From: Entoloma clypeatum
Taxonomy: Eukaryota > Basidiomycota > Agaricomycetes > Agaricales > Entolomataceae
Assembly (NCBI GenBank): GCA_963565915.1
Contig: OY751485.1
Coordinates: 5,580,001-5,644,000 of the forward strand
DNA: 64,000 nt
Direction: 5' to 3'
The notes below the pieces were generated by a model, which was given only the letters and a program-made list of their open reading frames with translations, made no database searches and was not told where the DNA came from. Made by a program: the position numbers and the translations under genes. Positions 11,584-20,493 of the stretch are shown piece by piece (positions within the stretch are counted from its first letter, which is position 1; each line of letters begins with the position of its first letter).

Positions 11584-11705
11584 GGCGGTGAGGATGGTTG
11601 ATAGATAAAAGAAGAATGGGCAGGGAAAAGACTAGAGCGGGGAACTCGGTGTGTGGTTGACTGATGAGGTCGATACTGCCATGGGTTTTGAGAACTCGTC
11701 TTTTA

Positions 11706-14700
11706 TCATGGACGAGACGGGTTCTGCCGATGGAAATCACAGATCAAATCCTGAGTGTTCTGAACATTAGCTCGAGGTTCCCATGTGTTCTCTTCTGGGC
11801 CATATCCTTCCCACTGGACGAGGTACTGGATCTTTCTGCGGAACTTTTGAGAGTCTAGGATCGTAGACACATGGTACTCTTCTCGTCCTTCAACGATGAT
11901 CGGAACAGGGGCTGGTTTCTTTTTCTGGATGGCGTACTTCGGAGTCTCATATGGTGACAACAGGGTCTCATTGAACACAGGGTGAATCATCTTCCAAGTC
12001 TTTGGAAGATCAAGAAGGTACACGCTAGCTCCTTTCTTCTCTAGGACTTTGAATGGTCCATGTCGGAGTGCATCAAGCTTCTTTGAGGGGCGATCGGTCC
12101 TGATGTTAGTCCCTTCCAGCCACACCTTGTCCCCAATGCGGTAGTTCCGAGACGGACTTCGCCGTGTATCAACTGTCTTCTTCATCTGATCCTGTGCTTG
12201 TTTCAGTGCTGCATTGGCTTCTTCTCGTGCCTGTTTGAGTTTTTTCAAGAAGTCATTGGCAGCCGGGTTGGTATCTTCTAACACGAGTTCTCCCTTCCAA
12301 GGATGTAAACCGTAGTTGAGGTAGAACGGGGTGTGCTTCGTGGCCTGATGTTCTTTGTCATTGTACTGGAACTCTGCAATTGCAATCCACTCAGCCCAAT
12401 CATCCTGTAGATGGTTGACAAAGTTCCGCAAAAACGCTTCCGTTTCCTGATGTAATCGCTCGGCCTGTCCATCAGTCTGTGGGTGGTATGTGGTGGACAG
12501 GTTCCTTTTGATCCCTAGCATGTGGCAGAGTATCTCCATGAACTTCGCAGCGAACTGCGGTCCCCTATCGCTGATGATCTTCTTGGGGATCCCGTGAAGC
12601 TTCCATATCTGATCCCGATAGATCTTGGCTAATCCCTCAGCTGATAATTCCACAGTTGTCGGAATGAGATGGAGCATCTTCGAATGTCTATCTGTGATGA
12701 CCAGAATCACATTCTTTCCATCGGACTCTGGTATTGGTCCCATGACATCAATCCCTATGTCCTCCCATGGATGACTTGGTGCTGCATGGGGATGTAGCAG
12801 AGAGTGTCATTTCTGTCTGTTGATCTTGTTGCGTTGACAGGTGTCACAATCCTTTACGTACTTCTTCACGTCATGCAGGATAGTAGGCCACCAGTAGGTA
12901 CGAGTGAGGAGTTCATGTGTCCGATATTGTCCTGGATGTCCAGCCACTGGTGCATTGTGTGACTCGAACATCAATTCTTGTCGTAATTGTGGATCTGGCG
13001 GGACATAGACTCATTCTCCTGCATAGGTGATCCCATTCTCCTGTTGATACCAATGAGGATTCCTTTTTAGGCCCTGCGCTACTTCTGTCTCCATGCGGTT
13101 CGAAGCCTTGATGCGTGCGATCCACGGATTTTCAATGGTTGTGACGTTTCCAATTTTGATGGAATCAGATGTTTCACCCCCTTCAAAGAATTGTTCCTCC
13201 GTGAACATCTCCATTTGTACCACATCTTCTGATTCCAACCGTTTCAAGAATAGTCCCTCCTTGAGCATTTGGTCACTGTCTTGTGGTTCGAGTTCCACTT
13301 CATACCAGGGTAAGTGCGACAGGATGTCCGCTTTCGCATTGGTCTTGCCAAGTACATGCTGTAATTCAAAGTCATAGTCTTGTAACTTCATTTTCCAGCG
13401 TCGCTGTCGTTGATTTAGGTCCTGAGGATGACGGAAATATTCCAGGTTCTTGTGATCGGTCAAGATTTTGAAACGCTCCCTGGCTTCAAGCAGATAGTGT
13501 CTCCAATCTTTTAATGCTTCCATGACCGCCAGGAGTTCCTTGTCATATATCTCATAATTCTTTTCGGCCGCGGACATGGTCCGCAACAAGAACACGATGG
13601 GGTGCCATTTGTCGTCTTGCTTCTGAGAGAGTACTGCTCCAATTGCATAGCCCGATGCATCGGTTTCGACCCTGAACTGTCCTTCTGATTTCGGTAATGC
13701 CAAGACTGGTGCCGATGTAATTGCCCATATGAGACCTTCAAAGGCTTGCTGCTCTGTTGGTCCCCAAGTAAATGCCGTACCGCCTGTGAGCGCGGTGAGA
13801 GGTTTGGCGATGTTTGAGTACCCTTCAATAAAACGTCGATAGAAGTTGGCAAATCCAAGGAACTTCTGAACTTCCTTTTTTGATGTGGGTGCTCGCCAGT
13901 TTCGAATTGTATCCACCTTCTCAGTTTCCATCTCAACACGTCCCTCACCAACCACATATCCCAATATAGGACATTTCATTACTTCCCATAAACACTTCTT
14001 CTCCTTTAGGAACAAATCATTGTCTGATAGAATCTGTAGGATTTCTTCAGTGTTTCGCGCGAGTTCTTCCTTGGTTTTACCAATAACCACGATGTCATCC
14101 ATGTAGATCACGCAGATACATCGGCGGATCTGGTCCAGGAATAGACTAGCCATCATTCGAGAAAACATTCCCGGGGAGTTGCAAAGACCGAAAAACATGA
14201 CCAATGGTTCGAACAATCCTCAACTGGTGAGGAAGGCAGCTTTCCATTCATCGCCCTCCTTAATCCGGACGTTGTTATAACCCCACATGATGTCCATTTT
14301 ATTGAAGTAGACCGCATCTTTCAGCACGTCCAAGAGATCGGATATTTGTGGGAGTGGGAACTTGTCTTTGACTGTGAATTTATTGACCATGTGGTAATCT
14401 TGTACCAATCGTTTGGAGCCATCCTTCTTGTTGATGAAGAAGCAAGGGGAGGCATAAGGGGATTTGGACGGACGGATCTTTCCTGTTGCTAGACCCTCGT
14501 CAATGAATGCGTCCAATTCCTCTTGTTCCTTTTGTGTCATAGGATATGTATTTCCTCCTAGTTCCTTTGGTGCGTCTGGTGTAAGTTCGATACCATGGTC
14601 CCATTCCCTCTCCTTTGGGATCTTATCAAAGTTCTCCTTCTCGAAGAGATGAGCAAGTTGTTCAACATATGAGGGTTGTTTGGTTGTGGGAGTGACAGCT

Positions 14701-15290
14701 TCCAAAATAGGGTCTCCAGGCTTCCATTTCTGATCCGACTTTTTGGGTGCATCTTTGTTGCGCACTTCAACCATGCGAACCCGGTGTTTGCGACCATTAA
14801 GGTTAATCCTGAAATCCGAGTGTTTGGTTCGGCATGTTGTTGGGCACCGGTTAAATGTTACCACGCCGGTTGTCCAATTGATTGTGGGGTTGTGGTGTAC
14901 CAACCAGTCATGTCCCAAGAGCATGTCCATTCTTCCAATGTCCAGTACCATTGCTTCCATGGTTTCCTGATGTTCTCCCAAATCCAGTTTGACTTCGGCA
15001 AGTTGGTTCGCTTTCTGTTGTCGATTTGGCAATCCATCCGCATTTAGAATTGCTATGGGTGGTATTCCTCGTGTGGGGAGGTTCTGTTCGTGTACTATTC
15101 TGGGATGAATGCATGTGCGTTCACATCCGCTGTCAACCTCAGGTCGGATAACCTTTGGTCCTCGTTGTGTCCTGAGCTGAGCTAACAGCCTGATTTCTCA
15201 TCTTTTCGGAGGTTTATCTCCCTTCACAATCTTAGTTGACCCAGCGGCTCACTTGGCAGGGATGACATAGGTTCTATTGTCTGCAGTCAT
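11706..15290 (-). pseudogene. Gypsy copy 1 pol (protease-RT-RNaseH-integrase-chromodomain) with stops
   Basis: Segments in order on the minus strand: protease around 14900-15150 (DSGCERTCIHP, LGHDWLVHHNP), reverse transcriptase (LVQDYHMVNKF, YMDD in VIYMDDIVVIG), RNase H (ETDASGYAIGAVLSQK), integrase zinc finger and core ([16 protein letters not shown]), and a C-terminal chromodomain ([17 protein letters not shown]). In-frame TGA codons interrupt it at 14220-14222, 13011-13013 and 12807-12809, each where copy 3 or family sense predicts CGA (Arg). The chromodomain normally directs integration to chromatin carrying methylated histone H3. The copy cannot make a full polyprotein without readthrough. 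Confidence 0.9.
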
Positions 15291-15340
15291 ACAAGGCAAA
15301 CAAGTCTGTTTAATAGATAAGGGTCACGGCTTAGCGTCGT

Positions 15341-16543
15341 TTAATCGGACCCTTCAGGAAAGTCCTTCTTGTCGGCTTCTAAGATTGTGGTTTCATCATT
15401 CTCGGCATCTTCTTCGGACACCTTCCTAACCCTTCTGGAGTTCTTCTTCGGCTTGCGGCAGTTGCACGCGATATGGCCTTCTTGGTCACAGTTGAAACAC
15501 TTGCGACCATCTTTCTTCTTTGGAGCGCTACAGTCTTTAGCCAGATGACCGAAGCGTTGACAGTTGTAGCAACAGGCTACTCCTGCTTTGTCGATCTCCA
15601 TGGCCTTGCCCTGACCACCATAAGTGGTACCCGATCCGGTGCGCATGTCGCTGCCACCTCGGATGACCAGTGCGTGTCCTTCCATCTGTCGTCCCTTGTT
15701 TCGGATCTCCTTTGCGTAATCGGTGTACGTCTTGCCATCGCTAGCCACTTGTTCAGAGATTCTGCGGTTGACATTCTTCTCTAGGATGTATTTCCCAGTT
15801 TCTTTGCCAAGGTTTGACAGTCCCAAGAGTTCTTCAAATTCATCCAGGAATTCATCAACGGTGCGTTTCTCTTGTTTCAGGACTTTGAGTCTCGCTTTGG
15901 CAGCGACCAACTTGTTGGCGATGGAGAATCGTGTGGTGATATCATCGGAAAGACCTAGCCAGGTGATGTTCTCGTTGTCAACAGCAAGAGCGTCTAACTT
16001 GTTACTGGCCCAGTGTCTGCCGGACCCTTCCATCATGCAGGATAGTACCGCGAGAATCTTCTGATCGTCTGTGAGGCTCTTTTGGAACCTGATGTATAGT
16101 TTGGTGGCTTTCCACCACTCGTCAAAGGTGTATCTGTCCTTGAACATCCCAGGATCCTTGATGATCTTGGATGTATCCATTGTTTGTACAGCCGGAGCTT
16201 CTGCCATGTTTAGAGTCTGCGGAGGAGAAGAGGAGTCGGGTTGTTGGGATGAAGATGGGGTTCGGGATACAGGTAAGGATTGAAAATGAGTCCCTGTTCT
16301 AGGCGTCTGTTCGATATCTGACCGCGCGCAGTCAAAAGTAAATTCGTCAGGGGACTCGTCAGCGGAATCGGTGGCAAAACGTTCAGAGTATTTCCTCTGT
16401 AAATCTCTAAGGAATCTCTGTTTCTGCGCGTCTGTTGGTCTCGAGAAGGGGTCAAGTCTCTCGTTTCATGCCCAGCGGTTGTACTCGGTCTGTTGTTCTT
16501 CGGTGGTGAAGTGGGCATAGATCTGCTGCTTTGAGTAAGACAT
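15341..16543 (-). pseudogene. Gypsy copy 1 gag
   Basis: It encodes the MSYSKQQIYAHF-type Gag seen in copy 2: a capsid-like region (FDEWWKATKLYIRFQ), two CCHC zinc knuckles (CYNCQRFGHLAKDC and CFNCDQEGHIACNC) and an acidic C-terminus. A TGA near residue 27 (before NERLDPF) breaks the N-terminal part. A 288-residue ORF (15341-16207) beginning MAEAPAVQTMD remains open. Confidence 0.85.
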
Positions 16544-16876
16544 GATGATGTGGTTCCGGGACGTCTCGATGTCAGCGTCCTAATCAATCTTCTGATAACG
16601 GTTGTCTGGACACCGATAAACTCTCTGATCTCTGTGATCCGACCTGTCTGAGGTCCTTCTTGAACGCGAAAGCTTTCGAGTTTGTTCTGTCGGGCGTTGT
16701 AATGCGCGATCTGGTGTTGCCGAGCAAGATGGATGCTCTCTGCTATCTCGCCATGGGGGCGATGCTCGTCGTTGTCTAGTTCTTCGTCAAGCACCTGTTG
16801 TAGGATGCGACGGATCTCCGATTCGATGTACTGCTGGATGAGCGTAAAATCGATACTGTCTCGAGGACTTAGCTCC
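16210..16876 (-). pseudogene. Gypsy copy 1 ORF A overlapping gag (5' truncated)
   Basis: The same overlapping ORF as 18888-19574 in copy 2, open for about 220 codons but missing its start because the element is truncated at 16876. Its second half runs in another frame over the gag start. Confidence 0.55.
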
Positions 16877-17321
16877 ACTTAATTTGATCTTCTGAAAATA
16901 TCTTTTTAGTCCTCAAAATCGAGAAGAACTTTTCAACCTTCATCATGCTTCTGCACGGAATGTTGTCGAGCGTATATTTGGAGTCTGGAAGGCATGATTT
17001 GGCATTCTCACTCGTGCACCTCAGTACTGTATGGAAGTCCAGGCAAAGCTTCCACCAGCACTTGCTGCTATTCACAACTTCATTCTTGACCACGATGGGC
17101 AGGAAGTTGCTGATCTGCCTGATGCTCCTGATCCAGATCCAGGAAATCTCCCAGACATAGAACATAACTTTGGAGTACTTGGAGGTTACATCATTACAGA
17201 GGCAGAGAAGACATGGGCTGAGGATCGATGGAACAAAATTGCAGAAGATATGTGGCAGGCTTATTTAAAAATTCTTTTGGAATGGGGAGAAGAGCTACCA
17301 GTTGATGCATTAATTACTTAA
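16877..17321 (+). pseudogene. PIF/Harbinger transposase, C-terminal fragment
   Basis: After a pyrimidine-rich intron end (TTTTTAG at about 16909) the frame reads NREELFNLHHASARNVVERI, then FGVWKARF, the highly characteristic block near the third catalytic acid of DDE_Tnp_4 transposases. It continues AIHNFILDHDG and an acidic tail with AEDRWNKIAEDMW to the stop at 17321. One codon near 16998 reads differently from family expectation, so small damage is possible. Everything N-terminal is missing at the junction with Gypsy copy 1. It overlaps tail-to-tail by 8 bp with the Myb/SANT-like gene on the other strand, which fits a two-gene Harbinger element. Confidence 0.8.
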
Positions 17322-18390
17322 ACATGAGTTTATCTATTCTTCGATCAACCCATGTATTGCGAGTCGGTATATTGTCAATATTGTAGTATGCATCTGCCGC
17401 TGAAACATTCTCCTCGAAATGCTCACAAAGAATGGCTCGAGAAGTGGGAGATCGGTCTTGCTCAATCTCCTGAACTCTTTTGATTGATCTTCTCTTGCAA
17501 GCAGGGGTCAAAAGTTCGGATGATGTGATTGGAGCCTCCGATGCTGAGATGGGGGATAGGCCCTGCATCACTGCCATCACAGCAGCCCTGCACTCAAAAA
17601 CATCTGCCATGTGATTGGTAAAACAGTCCAATCCCTGCGACAATGAAGCTAAAGCATGGGGACCTGTGAGGCGTGGCGTGGTGGAGACTGAGGGACCATG
17701 TTGAGTCTTGGTGGGAGAAGCCTCAGGGAGTTGTGGGTGTGGCATGGTGGAGCCTGAGGGACCACATTGAGCCTTAGCAGGAGAAGCCTTGGGAAGTGGT
17801 GTCTGAGTAGCTGAACGCTTCCGTAAAAGCTGGCCCATGTTCAAGGGTTGCTGAAGTCATGTATTGATTATTATTACCTTTCAAATATAAACACAATACT
17901 TACTGATAGAAGAAAGTCATCTTTGTCATCCTCAGGGCCTGAGTCATCCACATCCACGCCTTCCCCATCTCTCGCAGTTTCCCCCATCGGTGGGGTGGGT
18001 GCATCGTTGGGGGGCAGGAAGCTGTGAGTTTCCCTGCGAAGCATGGTACACAGATCTTCCCGTGGCATGTGAGGGCTGTAAAAGGTCAAATACACGAAGG
18101 TGGACCCAGCCTCTGTTGCAAAATCTCGCACATCCTTTATTCTTCTTCTGTGCAGCAAAGGCCTCCCAAGCCGAGATTTGGGAGGGTGTTGAGATGCTGG
18201 CACCAGTTTCGTTACTCCATGCCCACCCAGAGTTTTCAGGAATGCATTTAACGAGGGTGTATGTCTTCTTCAACTGATAGAGTTGTGTCATCAGCTGATT
18301 GTGAAGATGATCAATAGAATTATGTACCATGGTATACTTGGATTTACATCCAGCACCAGATTGAGCCAGTTTGATGTTAGGGAACGTCTT
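17314..18390 (-). pseudogene. Myb/SANT-like Harbinger accessory protein, C-terminal part (split, inverted)
   Basis: On the minus strand it begins at AAGACGTTCCC next to the LTR of Gypsy copy 2 and continues the frame of the 10610-10776 fragment: FPNIKLAQSGAGCKSKYTMV, then LYQLKKTYTLVKCIPENSGW, WSNETGASI and RFCNRGW, which complete the Myb/SANT-like domain. After an intron around 17830-17900 the C-terminal region has GPHALASLSQGLDCF and NVSAADAYYNI before the stop at 17314-17316. Apart from the insertion and inversion, the gene looks full length. Confidence 0.75.
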
Positions 18391-18785
18391 TGTTACGGAC
18401 TCTATGGTATGAGGACCACGTCATATCTTTTACTTATCGGCCCGACTCGGCGCCCTCCTACGAACTCACTATGTCTAATGTCTACTTTCGCAACCTTCAA
18501 TTCCCAGTCTGACTCGTTACATTACTTCGTCATCCCCTTTAGTATACTTCGCTCCCGCGCTGACTCACTTTCCGCAGTCAGCTTACTCACTGTACATAGC
18601 CAGTCGCCTTACTCATGTGCACTGCCTTCCGCAGTACTGACTCATCCGCTACCGCCTATAGTCAGTACCTATATAAACCTCTTGTACTGTAGTAGATTCC
18701 TTAGATTTAGCAATCACATTGCTCTTCGCCTTTCCACTTCCTGCATACTCTGCCCAAACCTTGGAATGGTTTGTTAAGCATAACA
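18391..18785 (+). repeat. 5' LTR of Gypsy copy 2 (395 bp)
   Basis: TGTTACGG...GCATAACA. Contains TATATAAA at 18670-18677. A short deletion in the CCTTCCGCAG repeat region distinguishes it from the 3' LTR. Its private variants match the 3' LTR of copy 1. Confidence 0.95.
18670..18677 (+). promoter_or_regulatory. LTR TATA box
   Basis: TATATAAA in the 5' LTR. A transcript starting about 30 bp downstream would begin at or close to 18703, the start of the sequence complementary to the primer site. Confidence 0.6.
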
Positions 18786-18787
18786 AG

Positions 18788-18798
18788 TTGCTAAATCT
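18788..18798 (+). promoter_or_regulatory. Primer-binding site, self-complementary to the LTR (18703-18713)
   Basis: TTGCTAAATCT begins two bases after the LTR end. Its exact reverse complement AGATTTAGCAA is inside the LTR, just downstream of the TATA box. Tf1/sushi-type elements prime reverse transcription with the first 11 nt of their own RNA, and the length, spacing and position here agree with that mechanism. The same pair is present in copy 3. Confidence 0.7.
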
Positions 18799-18887
18799 CG
18801 TTAGGTTCGCCCAGAGCGAAGAGAGCAACTACCAGACGAGTCAAGACATTGCGCTTCTTTGAAGACTTCACCAGTAACCCATTCAGC

Positions 18888-19574
18888 ATGCCAGAAGCCC
18901 GACAGGAGGAGCTAAGTCCTCGAGACAGTATTGATTTTACACTCATCCAGCAGTACATCGAATCGGAGATCCGTCGCATCCTACAGCAGGTGCTTGATGA
19001 AGAACTAGACAACGACGAGCATCGCCCCCATGGCGAGATAGCAGAGAGCATCCATCTTGCTCGGCAACACCAGATCGCGCATTACAACGCCCGACAGAAC
19101 AAACTCGAAAGCTTTCGCGTTCAAGAAGGACCTCAGACAGGTCGGATCACAGAGATCAGAGAGTTTATCGGTGTCCAGACAACCGTTATCAGAAGATTGA
19201 TTAGGACGCTCACATCGAGACGTCCCGGAACCACATCATCATGTCTTACTCAAAGCAGCAGATCTACGCCCACTTCACCACTGAAGAACAACAGACCGAG
19301 TACAACCGTTGGGCACAAAACGAGAGACTTGACCCCTTCTCGCGACCAACAGACATGCAGGAACAGAGATTCCTTAGAGATTTACAGAGGAAATACTCTG
19401 AATGTTTTGCCACCGATTCCGCCAATGAGTCCCCTGACAAATTTACTTTTGACTCCGCGCAGTCAGATATCGAACAGACGCCTAGAACAGGGACTCATTT
19501 TCAATCCTTACCTGTATCCCGAACCCCATCTTCATCCCAACAACCTGACCCCTCTTCTCCTCCGCAGACTCTAG
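18888..19574 (+). CDS. Gypsy copy 2 ORF A, overlapping the gag start in another frame
   Basis: The first ATG after the leader. The N-terminal half has ELSPRDSIDFTLIQQYIESE and a helical, charged region to about residue 115. From 19241 the gag ORF begins in a different frame, and ORF A continues across it for 334 bp with a Ser/Pro/Thr-rich sequence. Either ORF A is the true N-terminal part of Gag joined by programmed frameshifting, or it is a separate leader protein whose 3' half is incidental. It is open in copy 1 and has one CGA-to-TGA change in copy 3. Confidence 0.5.
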   Translation: MPEARQEELSPRDSIDFTLIQQYIESEIRRILQQVLDEELDNDEHRPHGEIAESIHLARQHQIAHYNARQNKLESFRVQEGPQTGRITEIREFIGVQTTVIRRLIRTLTSRRPGTTSSCLTQSSRSTPTSPLKNNRPSTTVGHKTRDLTPSRDQQTCRNRDSLEIYRGNTLNVLPPIPPMSPLTNLLLTPRSQISNRRLEQGLIFNPYLYPEPHLHPNNLTPLLLRRL

Positions 19575-20443
19575 ACATGGCAGAAGTTCCGGCTGTACAA
19601 ACAATGGATACATCCAAGATCATCAAGGATCCTGGGATGTTCAAGGACAGATACACCTTTGACGAGTGGTGGAAGGCCACCAAACTATACATCAGGTTCC
19701 AAAAGAGCCTCACAGACGATCAGAAGATTCTTGCAGTACTATCCCGCATGATGGAAGGGTCCAGCAGGCACTGGGCCAGCAACAAGTTAGACGCTCTTGC
19801 TGTTGACAATGAGAACATCACCTGGCTAGGTTTTTCCGATGATATTGCCACACGATTCTCCATCGCCAACAAATCGGTCGCTGCCAAAGCAAGACTCGAA
19901 GTCCTGAAACAAGAGAAACACACCGTTGACGAATTTTTGGATGAATTCGAAGAACTCTTGAAGCTGTCAAACCTTGGCGAAGAAACTGGGAAATACATCC
20001 TAGAGAAGAACATCAACCGCAGAATCTCTGAACAAGTGGCTAGTGATGGCAAGACATACACCGATTACGCAAAGGAGATCCAAAACAAGGGACGACAGAT
20101 GGAAGGACATGCACTGGTCATCCGAGGTGGCGGCGACATGCGCACCGGATCGGGTACCACTTATGGTGGTCAGGGCAAGGCCATGGAGATCGACAAAGCA
20201 GGAGTAGCCTGTTGCTACAACTGTCAACGCTTCGGTCATCTGGCTAAAGACTGTAGCGCTCCAAAGAAGAAAGATGGTCGCAAGTGTTTCAACTGTGACC
20301 AAGAAGGCCATATCGCGCGCAACTGCGGCAAGGCGAAGAAGAACTCCGGAAGGGTTAGGAAGGTGTCCGAGGAAGATGCCGAGAATGATGAAACCACAAT
20401 CTTAGAAGCCGACAAGAAGGACCTTCCTGAAGGGTCCGATTAA
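19241..20443 (+). CDS. Gypsy copy 2 Gag, 400 aa, intact
   Basis: Intact ORF. An N-terminal hydrophilic segment, then a retrotransposon Gag region (FDEWWKATKLYIRFQKSLTD, HWASNKLDAL, VDEFLDEFEELLKL) and two CCHC knuckles (CYNCQRFGHLAKDC, CFNCDQEGHIARNC) near the C-terminus. It packages element RNA into particles. It ends 50 bp before the pol ATG at 20494, with pol in another frame. Confidence 0.9.
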   Translation: MSYSKQQIYAHFTTEEQQTEYNRWAQNERLDPFSRPTDMQEQRFLRDLQRKYSECFATDSANESPDKFTFDSAQSDIEQTPRTGTHFQSLPVSRTPSSSQQPDPSSPPQTLDMAEVPAVQTMDTSKIIKDPGMFKDRYTFDEWWKATKLYIRFQKSLTDDQKILAVLSRMMEGSSRHWASNKLDALAVDNENITWLGFSDDIATRFSIANKSVAAKARLEVLKQEKHTVDEFLDEFEELLKLSNLGEETGKYILEKNINRRISEQVASDGKTYTDYAKEIQNKGRQMEGHALVIRGGGDMRTGSGTTYGGQGKAMEIDKAGVACCYNCQRFGHLAKDCSAPKKKDGRKCFNCDQEGHIARNCGKAKKNSGRVRKVSEEDAENDETTILEADKKDLPEGSD

Positions 20444-20493
20444 ACGACGCTAAGCTGTGACCCTTATCTATTAAACAGACTTGCTTGCCTTGT

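Larger units (their letters stand above)
10777..16876 (-). mobile_element. Gypsy copy 1: chromodomain Ty3/Gypsy element, 5' end and 5' LTR missing
   Basis: The order on the minus strand is ORF A/gag, pol (PR-RT-RH-IN-chromodomain), small 3' ORF, polypurine tract, then 3' LTR. It is nearly identical to copy 2 (18391-25003) and copy 3 (31482-39979). The element ends abruptly at about 16876, a few codons into ORF A, and abuts the Harbinger transposase fragment with no 5' LTR or leader. Its outer flank carries the duplication AAGAC, but the partner AAGAC sits in inverted orientation beside copy 2, so copy 1 is one half of a rearranged insertion. Confidence 0.9.

Noticed and set aside
17031..17321. 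Stand-alone 96-codon gene
   Set aside because: It is the end of the Harbinger transposase frame that already starts near 16910.
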